This document shows, piece by piece, positions 1 to 5,760 of a stretch of 8,153 bases of DNA; positions within the stretch are counted from its first letter, which is position 1, and every line of letters starts with the position of its first letter. Position numbers and translations under genes: made by a program. Where the stretch lies: assembly GCA_013151655.1 (NCBI GenBank), contig JAADHX010000272.1, positions 1 to 8,153 of the forward strand, given 5' to 3'. The notes under the pieces are model-generated. The model was not told where the DNA came from. It saw only the letters and a program-made list of their open reading frames with translations, and did no database searches. This stretch comes from Actinomycetota bacterium (GTDB lineage: Bacteria > Actinomycetota > Acidimicrobiia > Acidimicrobiales > Poriferisodalaceae).

Positions 1-75
1 CTGTCGCCCGATCTCGATGAGAACCTCGAGTTACTGCACGCCACTTACAAGATCCTCTCGGATAGTCGACCCTGA
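1..75 (+). CDS. 3' end of an upstream gene, possibly an FGGY-family kinase tail (partial)
   Basis: The first frame is open from base 1 and ends at a TGA at 73-75, giving 24 residues that finish in HATYKILSDSRP. It runs in the same direction as the aldolase operon and ends 41 bases before the aldolase start, so it is probably the preceding operon gene. The pattern of an acidic/Asn stretch followed by a Leu/Tyr-rich amphipathic helix (ELLHATYKIL) resembles the C-terminal helix of FGGY carbohydrate kinases, but 24 residues are too few to assign a family. That the frame is coding is itself an inference from its position and composition. Confidence 0.4.
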   Translation: MSPDLDENLELLHATYKILSDSRP

Positions 76-78
76 TTC

Positions 79-98
79 GTGGTCGGAGCGCCGACCAC
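79..98. promoter_or_regulatory. Perfect 8-bp hairpin/inverted repeat before the aldolase gene
   Basis: GTGGTCGG (79-86) and CCGACCAC (91-98) are exact reverse complements around a four-base AGCG loop. The repeat begins three bases after the upstream stop and ends seven bases before the aldolase ribosome site. There is no T tract, so it is not a canonical intrinsic terminator. It could be an intercistronic mRNA hairpin (stabilising or processing) or a repressor half-site pair. Confidence 0.45.
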
Positions 99-116
99 AC
101 CCGATGGAGAATCCCA

Positions 117-905
117 ATGTCAACTAAACGTCGCCTCAGTCGAATTTTTGCACCCGATGGTAAGGCGGTCATCGTGGCGCTCGACCACGGCCTTATCGAC
201 GGGCCATGCGAAGGGTTCGAAGAACCGGCCGCCGTTATTCGCCAAGTAGTCGCTGGTGGTGCCGATGCCATCTTGACTTCTTATGGCATCGCTCGACGGT
301 TTGAAGACGAACTAAGCGGGGTTGGCCTGATACTTCGAGGCGATGGAGCGGCTACCAACCTTGGCACTCCGAGCGATGGCTCAGCCTCGACCCTGTTCTT
401 CACCGTCGAAGATGCGCTGCGAGTTGGTGCCGATGCCCTCGTCGTCACCGCACTGCCCGGCAGCGACAAAGAAGAATCGACACTTACGAACCTGGCTCGG
501 ATGACGCGCGAGGCCCACGCCTGGGGGATGCCCGTGCTCGGCGAGATGGTGCCAGGCGGTTTCGATAGCGGCCCAGAGATGCGTGGCACCGAAGCAGTTG
601 CCATCGCGGCCAGACTCGGCGCCGAACTTGGTGCCGACTTTATCAAGGCTCCGTACACCGAGAACTACGAACAGGTCACGAAGAACACCTGGGCCCCAGT
701 GGTCATTCTCGGCGGGTCGAAGGGGACCGAACGCGACACCTTGTCCAACATTGCCGATGCCATCGCGGCCGGCGCTGCAGGGGTGGCTATCGGTCGCAAT
801 GTGTTCCAGTGCGAAGACCCAAGGGCCATGACGTCGGCCATTGTTGCTGTTGTTCACGGTGGCGCTACTGCCGACGAGGCCGTCGAACTTCTGCCCTCGG
901 CGTAG
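117..905 (+). CDS. Class I aldolase of the DhnA/LsrF (DeoC/LacD superfamily) type
   Basis: This 262-residue cytosolic TIM-barrel enzyme should cleave or form a carbon-carbon bond through a Schiff base on a phosphorylated keto substrate. Visible landmarks are ALDHG on strand 1 (D23-H24-G25), the Schiff-base lysine K177 in DFIKAPYT, and the phosphate-binding loops GGSK (199-202) and GRNVFQ (226-231). The end of the protein, with AVVHGGATADEAVEL, closely follows LsrF as I remember it. Length is normal for DhnA-type fructose-bisphosphate aldolases, LsrF and ADTH synthase. The ATG is preceded by GGAGA at 106-110. The kinase gene follows after two bases, so the enzyme probably acts on a kinase product. 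A specific substrate (fructose 1,6-bisphosphate, phosphorylated AI-2 or another phospho-sugar) cannot be assigned. The family call is firm. Confidence 0.9.
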   Translation: MSTKRRLSRIFAPDGKAVIVALDHGLIDGPCEGFEEPAAVIRQVVAGGADAILTSYGIARRFEDELSGVGLILRGDGAATNLGTPSDGSASTLFFTVEDALRVGADALVVTALPGSDKEESTLTNLARMTREAHAWGMPVLGEMVPGGFDSGPEMRGTEAVAIAARLGAELGADFIKAPYTENYEQVTKNTWAPVVILGGSKGTERDTLSNIADAIAAGAAGVAIGRNVFQCEDPRAMTSAIVAVVHGGATADEAVELLPSA

Positions 906-907
906 TT

Positions 908-2314
908 GTGGAGGCCGTGGTCGGGCTCGACATCGGCACAACGTCGGTCAAGGCCGTGGTCGTCGACGGCCAGGGTGCCATCATCGCCAGTGCATCGTCC
1001 AAACCACTCTCGTTTCGGGCTCCGAAACCTGGCTGGGCGGTTCAGTCAACTTCTGAAGTCAAAGAGGCCGTGGTTGAGTGTCTGTCACGCCTCACTAAGA
1101 ACATGCCCAAGAACGCTCAGGTGTTGGCTGTCTGCGCAGCGGTGCAAAGCGGCTCGCTCGTCGTGGTCGACGAGTCTGGTATTGCCGCAGCCGACATGAC
1201 TACTTGGATGGACACTCGAACCTCGTCAATCGTTGAGAGCTGGGTGGCTGATGGCACCGCGGCCGCGGTTCGTGAAAACTCGGGGTGGTCAGTTCAACCA
1301 GGCCTTGGCCTTCCCCAAGTTGTGTGGCTGAAGGTCAACGAACCGGGGCTGCACGAACGCAGCCGATTCGGATCAGCCGACGATTTCGTGATGTCGTTGC
1401 TAGTCGGTTCGTGGATCACAAACCCTTCCAATGCGGCCGGAATGCAACTACTCGACGGAACCACAGGTAGGTGGAGCGAGGATCTATGTGCTCTCGCGGG
1501 GGTTGCTCCCGAGCGACTGTCCGAGCTAAGGGACTGTGGCGCAATGGCCGGCGAGCTCACCAGCGATATGGCCGCGGCGACTGGCTTGGTTGAGTCTTTG
1601 CCAGTTGTGGTTGGCGGTCACGACCAGACTTGTACCGCCCTTGGTCTGGGTGTGGATAGACCAGGCGAGGCGCTTCTGGCCGCTGGCACTGCATGGGTAG
1701 TTACCACCGTCATCGACGAAGCCGACACCGCGTCGGTTCCCGACGAGATGAACGTCAGCTTCCACGTTGTCGAAGGCTTGCGGACTTCGTCGCGGTACCT
1801 GGGTGGGCTTGGCGCATCGATGGAATGGTGGCTTGTCGAGGCCGGATTCGTGGGCGATACCGACCGATACGCTTTGCTCGACGAAACGTTGCGACGAACC
1901 ACCCTCAGCTTGGACAGCCCGTACTTCTTGGGCCCAGGTGGCGAAGACGCAACCGCTGGCGGCTCACATCCAGGCGCCGGAACATTCTCGCCTACCGGTG
2001 CATCGTCTGACCGAGGAAAGTTCGCTCTCGCAATCATGGAGTTCGCCGCCTTTGAGGTCCGCACCGCTCTGCGGTCGATGCCACGCGACCACCGACCGAC
2101 CGCGTTAACTCTTGTCGGTGGTGCGAGCCAAGCTGCGGGTTGGTCTCAGCTGATTGCAAGTGCCTGCGCCATTCGGATCGAGGTTGTTCGACCTGGGTCG
2201 TGGCCAGCAGTCGGAGCCGCTGTTCTTGCCGCTCAACAGTCGGGTTTGATGGCTGAGGGCAGCAACGGTGGCAGCCGAGCGATCCGTAGTCATGCCAGAC
2301 CCATCCCAGATTGA
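908..2314 (+). CDS. FGGY-family carbohydrate kinase
   Basis: This 468-residue ATP-dependent kinase should phosphorylate a sugar, polyol or related small molecule in the cytosol. It has the N-terminal phosphate-1 motif GLDIGTTSVKA (D8 in the loop), the central GGHDQ motif with the probable catalytic base D239, a following ALLAAGTAWVV segment (phosphate-2), and the C-terminal adenosine motif LVGGASQAAGW (from residue 402). Length is slightly short but normal for xylulokinase-like members. I chose the GTG at 908: it lies two bases after the aldolase stop, suggesting translational coupling, and puts GLDIGTT at the usual distance from the N-terminus. A GTG at 917 is the alternative. The frame stays open upstream to 809, but that part overlaps the aldolase and gives an implausible Cys/Arg-rich leader. 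Close relatives include xylulokinases and LsrK-like kinases; the substrate is not determinable. Confidence 0.9.
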   Translation: MEAVVGLDIGTTSVKAVVVDGQGAIIASASSKPLSFRAPKPGWAVQSTSEVKEAVVECLSRLTKNMPKNAQVLAVCAAVQSGSLVVVDESGIAAADMTTWMDTRTSSIVESWVADGTAAAVRENSGWSVQPGLGLPQVVWLKVNEPGLHERSRFGSADDFVMSLLVGSWITNPSNAAGMQLLDGTTGRWSEDLCALAGVAPERLSELRDCGAMAGELTSDMAAATGLVESLPVVVGGHDQTCTALGLGVDRPGEALLAAGTAWVVTTVIDEADTASVPDEMNVSFHVVEGLRTSSRYLGGLGASMEWWLVEAGFVGDTDRYALLDETLRRTTLSLDSPYFLGPGGEDATAGGSHPGAGTFSPTGASSDRGKFALAIMEFAAFEVRTALRSMPRDHRPTALTLVGGASQAAGWSQLIASACAIRIEVVRPGSWPAVGAAVLAAQQSGLMAEGSNGGSRAIRSHARPIPD

Positions 2315-2368
2315 CCTACTAGATAGCCGTTATCGAGTTCACCTCGACTTACTTCAGGAGACGCAGAG

Positions 2369-3373
2369 ATGAGCCGTCCAACTGTCGCCATAACCATTGG
2401 CACCGACAACTACCCGCGGATGTTCTCCGACGAGGCTTTGGCAGCGTTGTCTGAGTTCGCCGAGGTTGTTCATGCTGGCCAAGAACCGGCGGGCAAGACC
2501 GAACTACTCGAGCTGTTGGCAGGTGCCGACGGCTGCATTACGTCGTGGGGCACTCACCAGCTCGATGCCGACGTTGTTGGGGGTGCTCCGAATCTCATGG
2601 CGATGGCCCATATGGGTAGCAGCGTGAAACGGTTTACGTCACCGGCCTTCTGGGATCGTGGAATCCACCTGACCAGCGCTGGAGTTACTCTCGCTCGCGA
2701 CGTCGCCGAGACCACTCTTGGTTTGATGATCGTTGGGCGGAAACGTGTGATCCCTTTGGGCCGCCACCTCCAGCAGGGCGGATGGCGCGAGAGTTCGGCT
2801 TGGGATCGGTGGGATGCACGAGAACTCACCCGTTCGACGGTCGGCCTCATCGGCGCCTCGAATGTCGGCCGCCACGTCATTTCACTTTTGGCCCCATTTG
2901 AGACCACAATCCTGGTGGCCGACCCATACCTCGACGCAGCCGGAGCGGCCGAGCTTGGTGTGACCAAAGTCGAGCTACCAGAGCTTCTCGAACGAGCCGA
3001 CATCGTGTCGCTCCATTGTCCGTCAACACCGTCTACACATCACATTCTGGATGAAGCTGGCCTCGCCCTGATGCCCGACCATGCGCTGCTAATCAACACT
3101 GCTCGTGGCGAACTCATCGACGAGGCTGCGCTGATTGACGAGCTGAGCCGCGGTCGGTTCTTTGCTTTCCTCGACGTGACCGACCCAGAACCGTGCGCCC
3201 TGGACAGCCCACTGCGAACTCTCGACAATGTGGTGTTAACTCCCCATACGGCAGGGTGCATCGAGAACTGCAACCGTATGGGCGAGTTGGCAGTCGAGGA
3301 ACTACGACGGTTCTTCGCCGGCGAACCAGCCGTCTACGCCATCACCCATGAGATGCTCGACCGCATCGCCTAA
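2369..3373 (+). CDS. NAD(P)-dependent D-isomer-specific 2-hydroxyacid dehydrogenase
   Basis: This 334-residue oxidoreductase interconverts a 2-keto acid and a D-2-hydroxy acid. The inserted Rossmann domain has GLIGASNVG (159-167), with an acidic residue, D185, at the end of the second strand, which favours NAD over NADP. The glycine motif is GxSxxG rather than GxGxxG, a variant I know from actinobacterial members. The catalytic triad is visible: R246 in NTARGELID, E274 in DPEP and H293 in TPHTAG. AGGAG at 2356-2360 lies eight bases before the ATG. The 54-bp gap after the kinase shows no convincing terminator. The protein ends in THEMLDRIA, a typical C-terminus for this subfamily that recurs as a remnant near 3740. 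In this operon it may process the aldolase product (a glyoxylate-, hydroxypyruvate- or phosphoglycerate-like acid); that role is inferred. Confidence 0.9.
   Translation: MSRPTVAITIGTDNYPRMFSDEALAALSEFAEVVHAGQEPAGKTELLELLAGADGCITSWGTHQLDADVVGGAPNLMAMAHMGSSVKRFTSPAFWDRGIHLTSAGVTLARDVAETTLGLMIVGRKRVIPLGRHLQQGGWRESSAWDRWDARELTRSTVGLIGASNVGRHVISLLAPFETTILVADPYLDAAGAAELGVTKVELPELLERADIVSLHCPSTPSTHHILDEAGLALMPDHALLINTARGELIDEAALIDELSRGRFFAFLDVTDPEPCALDSPLRTLDNVVLTPHTAGCIENCNRMGELAVEELRRFFAGEPAVYAITHEMLDRIA
3342..3372 (+). repeat. Direct repeat, copy 1 (3' end of the dehydrogenase gene)
   Basis: This 31-base stretch matches 3710-3740 with three mismatches, and the last 20 bases (3353-3372) are identical. 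It encodes the closing residues THEMLDRIA and the first two bases of the stop codon. The offset between the copies is 368 bases and encloses the whole NIPSNAP gene. Confidence 0.95.
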
Positions 3374-3386
3374 GGACACCACTCCG

Positions 3387-3695
3387 ATGATCACGATCCA
3401 TCTTCGTTACGTAATCGACCCGTACAAGCTCGCCGACTTCGAAGAGTACGGTCGCATGTGGATACCACTTGTCGAACGCTTCGGCGGCACGCACCACGGC
3501 TACTTCCTACCATCGGAGGGGGCGAATAATGTCGCCTACGCGCTCTTCAGCTTTCCATCGCTGGCCGAGTACGAGAGATATCGGGCCGAGTCGACGGCCG
3601 ACGATCCCGATTGCTCTCGGGCATGGGAACATGCCGAGCGAACACGATGCATCGTGAGCTACGAGCGCACCTTCCTACGCCCGGTGTTCAGCTAG
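3387..3695 (+). CDS. NIPSNAP-family small protein (dimeric alpha-beta barrel fold)
   Basis: This 102-residue soluble protein carries the NIPSNAP pattern: an N-terminal strand (ITIHLRYVIDP), a helix KLADFEEYGRMWIPLVERFGG, a glycine/tyrosine strand GYFLPSEG, then VAYALFSFPSLAEYERYR and a C-terminal strand ending in TFLRPVF. These proteins form dimeric alpha+beta barrels and are often small accessory enzymes of catabolic operons with no settled activity. I start at the ATG at 3387 because AAGGA at 3372-3376 precedes it at good distance and because it removes 13 unlikely residues that would overlap the dehydrogenase. The ribosome site abuts the dehydrogenase stop, so the two are probably translated from one message. 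LsrG belongs to the same broad fold, though not the same family, and it handles the kinase product in AI-2 breakdown; a comparable isomerase role here is conjecture. Confidence 0.85.
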   Translation: MITIHLRYVIDPYKLADFEEYGRMWIPLVERFGGTHHGYFLPSEGANNVAYALFSFPSLAEYERYRAESTADDPDCSRAWEHAERTRCIVSYERTFLRPVFS

Positions 3696-3696
3696 C

Positions 3697-3741
3697 GGTG
3701 TTGCTCGGTTCACTGATGAAATGCTCGACCGCATCGCCTAG
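3697..3741 (+). pseudogene. Vestigial C-terminal tail of a second 2-hydroxyacid dehydrogenase (direct repeat, copy 2)
   Basis: Read from 3697 the frame gives GVARFTDEMLDRIA and a TAG stop. The intact dehydrogenase ends AVYAITHEMLDRIA with TAA. Nine of these 14 residues are identical and both copies end in a stop at the same place. Within 3710-3740 the three mismatches to copy 1 are two third-codon-position changes (ACC/ACT, GAG/GAA) and one first-position change (CAT/GAT), the pattern expected from coding descent. Nothing dehydrogenase-like is visible upstream, because the NIPSNAP gene ends at 3695. I infer the scar of a lost tandem paralogue rather than a functional element. Confidence 0.7.
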
Positions 3742-3775
3742 CGTGCGGTTGGGGAACGACCGTTAGGAGGACAGA

Positions 3776-4336
3776 GTGACAGAATCTGCTACCGAGGTAC
3801 GCGGTCTTCCGCTTGGAGCCTTCATGGCCGGCGCTGCGGTCTCGGTTTCGCTCGGGGTTTATGGCAGCGTTCATGAGGCATCCGAGGAGGGACCGTTTCA
3901 GCTGTTTTTCAGCGGTTCGACGCAACTGAAAGTCTGGTTCACGACTGTCGCCGTGATCCTCGCCGTTGTTCAACTGATGACAGCGTTGCGGATGTATGGC
4001 CGAATCTCATTCCCTGCAGTGACACCGCCGTGGTTCGGCGATCTGCACCGTTTGTCGGGCACAACGGCTTTTATATTCACGCTGCCGGTTGCCTACATCT
4101 GCCTTTGGACGTTTGGTTTTAACGGGGGAGCTAGCGACGCACGAACGCTTATTCACTCGGTGCTCGGCTGTCTGTTCTATGGCGCGCTGGCCGCGAAAAT
4201 CTTCGTGATTCGAAAGAAGTCCGGGCCGGCGTGGGCCCTGCCAGTTCTTGGCGGCACTGTGTTCACGATCCTGATTGGGCTGTTTCTCACGAGCGCGGTG
4301 TGGTTCTGGTCCGACAGCGGCTTTCCATCGTTCTAG
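3776..4336 (+). CDS. Five-helix integral membrane protein, DUF6529-like
   Basis: This 186-residue protein has about five predicted membrane spans, near residues 12-30, 52-72, 92-113, 125-145 and 152-177. It has no cleavable signal or known enzymatic motif. Three histidines lie at or near membrane edges: H33 (SVHEAS), H91 (LHRLSG) and H127 (IHSVLG). The HRLSG and HSVLGCLFYGALAAK segments resemble an actinobacterial family that I recall as DUF6529; I could not verify that. The GTG start is set by a perfect AGGAGG at 3765-3770, five bases upstream. The downstream small gene is coupled to it. Paired histidines at the tops of two adjacent helices could bind haem as in b561-type proteins, but this is a hypothesis. 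It is probably not part of the sugar pathway, although it is co-oriented and only 80 bases away. Confidence 0.65.
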   Translation: MTESATEVRGLPLGAFMAGAAVSVSLGVYGSVHEASEEGPFQLFFSGSTQLKVWFTTVAVILAVVQLMTALRMYGRISFPAVTPPWFGDLHRLSGTTAFIFTLPVAYICLWTFGFNGGASDARTLIHSVLGCLFYGALAAKIFVIRKKSGPAWALPVLGGTVFTILIGLFLTSAVWFWSDSGFPSF

Positions 4337-4345
4337 GAGGCACTG

Positions 4346-4540
4346 ATGACGCTAAAGACACTTATTGATCGACTCCAAGTCGGAGCACTCGGCCTCGCCG
4401 CAATTTTCGTGCTGCTTTTGTTTACCGGTTGGCCCGGCGCGGGCGACGGCAATGATCCGTCAACGCCGAGCGAGACCACAGAGTTTCCAGGGACCCAGTT
4501 CCCCGAGACTAGCGAGGCCCCCGAACCCAGCGAGGGTTAG
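4346..4540 (+). CDS. Small single-span membrane protein with an acidic Pro/Ser/Thr-rich tail
   Basis: This 64-residue protein has a short basic N-terminus (MTLKTLIDRLQ), one hydrophobic span at about 12-29, then roughly 35 residues rich in P, S, T, E and G and devoid of lysine and arginine. The charge bias predicts an N-in topology with the acidic tail outside the cell. There is no lipobox cysteine. AGGAGG at 4335-4340 overlaps the stop codon of the preceding gene and sits five bases before the ATG, which argues for real, coupled translation. Low-complexity tail aside, I recognise no family. It is best read as an accessory subunit or partner of the five-helix protein. Confidence 0.65.
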   Translation: MTLKTLIDRLQVGALGLAAIFVLLLFTGWPGAGDGNDPSTPSETTEFPGTQFPETSEAPEPSEG

Positions 4541-4541
4541 T

Positions 4542-4589
4542 CGGGGTCACTAAGTCACCCTGCTAGGTGTCCATGAACTGCTCACCTAG
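4542..4589. terminator. Two consecutive small hairpins between convergent genes (possible terminator)
   Basis: Right after the small-protein stop, CGGGGT (4542-4547) can pair with ACCCTG (4557-4562), including one G-U pair, around a nine-base loop. Next, CTAGGTG (4563-4569) is the exact reverse complement of CACCTAG (4583-4589) around 13 bases. Neither has a T tract. Position between convergent ends is the main reason to consider transcription termination. The rest of the 131-base gap to 4671 shows nothing recognisable. Confidence 0.35.
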
Positions 4590-4671
4590 ATCGGTGTCGC
4601 TCATTGATTCGCCTTGCCACGCTGGTGATGAGCGGTTCGAGATTCAGCAGTAGCTCGCCCGGTTGGCCTGC

Positions 4672-5619
4672 TTACACGGCGCCGGCGGCTTGGATGTTTC
4701 GTTGTTTGGCCGTCCGGTCCCAGCCTTTGGCAATTCGTTTGAGGATGAGTGGAAACAGGAGGTGCATCGTCGGCAGGAATATTCGGCCGTAGATGCCGCG
4801 GTTGGGTTGGAAGGCGAAGACCATTGAGATGTTGCTGGTCTTGGGGGAGGCTTCGGCGACCCTCCAGCTTCCCTGGACCATCTGGAGTGGGTAGGGGTAG
4901 TCGTCGATGTTGATATCGATGTCGAAGCGGTGACCTGGGTCCCACAATGTGCATGTCTCTGACCACGTCCGGCCGAGGCTGTCAGTGCAGGTACGTTCGA
5001 AGCCTGGCCCGTTTGGTGTGACGTTCTGCGCTGCCTTGAGGTTGAGGGCCAGTTCGGCGTACAGGGCGTGGTCGGAGATGGCTGGCCATAGCTGTTCGGG
5101 GGTGCCGTCGATCTCGCGGATCAGGGTGTGGATCTCGACTGGTGGGGACTCGTCGAGGCCGGCGTCGGTCTCGGCTGTGGCGGCGACCAGGCAGTTTCGG
5201 GATCGAATCTGGGCGATGCTGAGGGCTAGTACCAAGAGGCCGACGGCCGCCATGACGACAACGCCTGTGGTTGAGAGCCAACCGAGACCGATGACCGCGA
5301 CCGTCCCGGCTACCCATCCGAGGTCCGCGATGCTGATCTTGGCGCTCCATGTCTGGAGTGTCTTGGTGCGGCTACCGGCCACGATGAACACGACGAGCGC
5401 GAAGGCGGCGAGCCCGCCTCCGAGGAGGCGAATCAGCCAGACCTGGTCCACGCCGAGCATGTTGGCGACGGGGCCGCCGGCAGCGAGCCCGATAGTGCCG
5501 GTCACGATCGACAGCTCGGTGTTGAGGCGCAGGACGTTCCTGAGTTTGGTCGCGGCCCGCCTGGCTGCGAGCTCGTGCTCTGGGGAATCGAGGTAGTTCT
5601 TTGTGTCGAGAGTGGTCAT
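4672..5619 (-). CDS. Membrane-anchored SRPBCC (polyketide cyclase/START-like) protein
   Basis: This 315-residue protein joins two parts. Residues about 35-137 form four membrane spans (near 35-57, 60-82, 97-116, 117-137), opening with RLNTELSIVTGTIGLAAGGP, a pattern seen in small four-helix membrane proteins. Residues about 161-310 fit an SRPBCC domain: IHTLIREIDGTPEQLWPAIS is the first strand and helix, followed by beta strands (WSETCTLWDPGHRFDIDI, GSWRVAEAS, ISMVFAFQPN) and a long C-terminal helix ending KGWDRTAKQR. SRPBCC domains have a deep hydrophobic pocket for lipids or polyketide-like ligands. The ATG has AAGGAG seven bases upstream (CTCCTT at 5627-5632 on the + strand). It is divergent from the MmyB-like regulator across a repeat-rich gap, so regulation by that protein is plausible. 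The ligand is unknown; no enzymatic residues can be named. Confidence 0.75.
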   Translation of the reverse strand: MTTLDTKNYLDSPEHELAARRAATKLRNVLRLNTELSIVTGTIGLAAGGPVANMLGVDQVWLIRLLGGGLAAFALVVFIVAGSRTKTLQTWSAKISIADLGWVAGTVAVIGLGWLSTTGVVVMAAVGLLVLALSIAQIRSRNCLVAATAETDAGLDESPPVEIHTLIREIDGTPEQLWPAISDHALYAELALNLKAAQNVTPNGPGFERTCTDSLGRTWSETCTLWDPGHRFDIDINIDDYPYPLQMVQGSWRVAEASPKTSNISMVFAFQPNRGIYGRIFLPTMHLLFPLILKRIAKGWDRTAKQRNIQAAGAV

Positions 5620-5640
5620 GACGATGCTCCTTAGAAGAGG

Positions 5641-5680
5641 TGGGCGGCCCAGCCGTTCCCATCTCGGCTGGTGATGGGAA
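5641..5680. promoter_or_regulatory. Interlocked inverted repeats, candidate operator of the divergent pair
   Basis: Three perfect inverted repeats are packed into 40 bases: TGGGC-G-GCCCA (5641-5651), CCAGCCG...CGGCTGG (5649-5655 and 5665-5671), and TTCCCATC...GATGGGAA (5656-5663 and 5673-5680). The last two each have a nine-base spacer and interleave, so each spacer is filled by an arm of the other. The cluster lies 22-61 bases upstream of the SRPBCC start and 81-120 upstream of the regulator start, where a promoter and operator would be expected. Confidence 0.55.
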
Positions 5681-5703
5681 GATCTTGGGCGAGTTCGGTC
5701 GCG

Positions 5704-5718
5704 ATGGCCATGACGTCA
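5704..5718. promoter_or_regulatory. Two abutting 8-bp palindromes in the divergent gap
   Basis: ATGGCCAT (5704-5711) and TGACGTCA (5711-5718) are each self-complementary and share one base. They lie 43-57 bases upstream of the regulator start, a reasonable position for an autoregulatory site. Eight-base palindromes occur often by chance, so this is only a candidate. Confidence 0.25.
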
Positions 5719-5760
5719 CAGGTAATGGCTACTCGTCCGATGGGCCGACAGACTGTGCGC

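Noticed and set aside
809..907. Upstream extension of the kinase reading frame into the aldolase gene
   Set aside because: It would add a Cys/Arg-rich leader before the conserved GLDIGTT strand, which normally sits within the first ten residues.
381..941. Long open frame of 186 codons on the minus strand opposite the aldolase gene
   Set aside because: It is fully antisense to a gene with clear catalytic motifs, has Arg/His/Gly-rich composition typical of codon-bias shadows, and shows no recognisable domain.
2315..2368. TCGAG-N5-CTCGA repeat in the kinase-dehydrogenase gap
   Set aside because: Only a 5-bp arm with no context; expected by chance in GC-rich DNA.
3342..3740. Insertion-sequence or transposon target-site duplication around the NIPSNAP gene
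   Set aside because: No transposase or terminal inverted repeats, the duplicated segment is in coding frame in both copies, and the mismatches follow codon positions, which fits paralogue descent better.
4949..5596. 215-codon open frame on the + strand opposite the SRPBCC gene
   Set aside because: Low-complexity Ser/Arg/Ala/Thr-rich product antisense to a gene with membrane spans, a domain and a good ribosome site.
5649..5680. H-type RNA pseudoknot riboswitch
   Set aside because: The A-B-A'-B' order allows it on paper, but connecting loops of 0-1 base cannot span stems of 7-8 bp, and there is no known riboswitch core.
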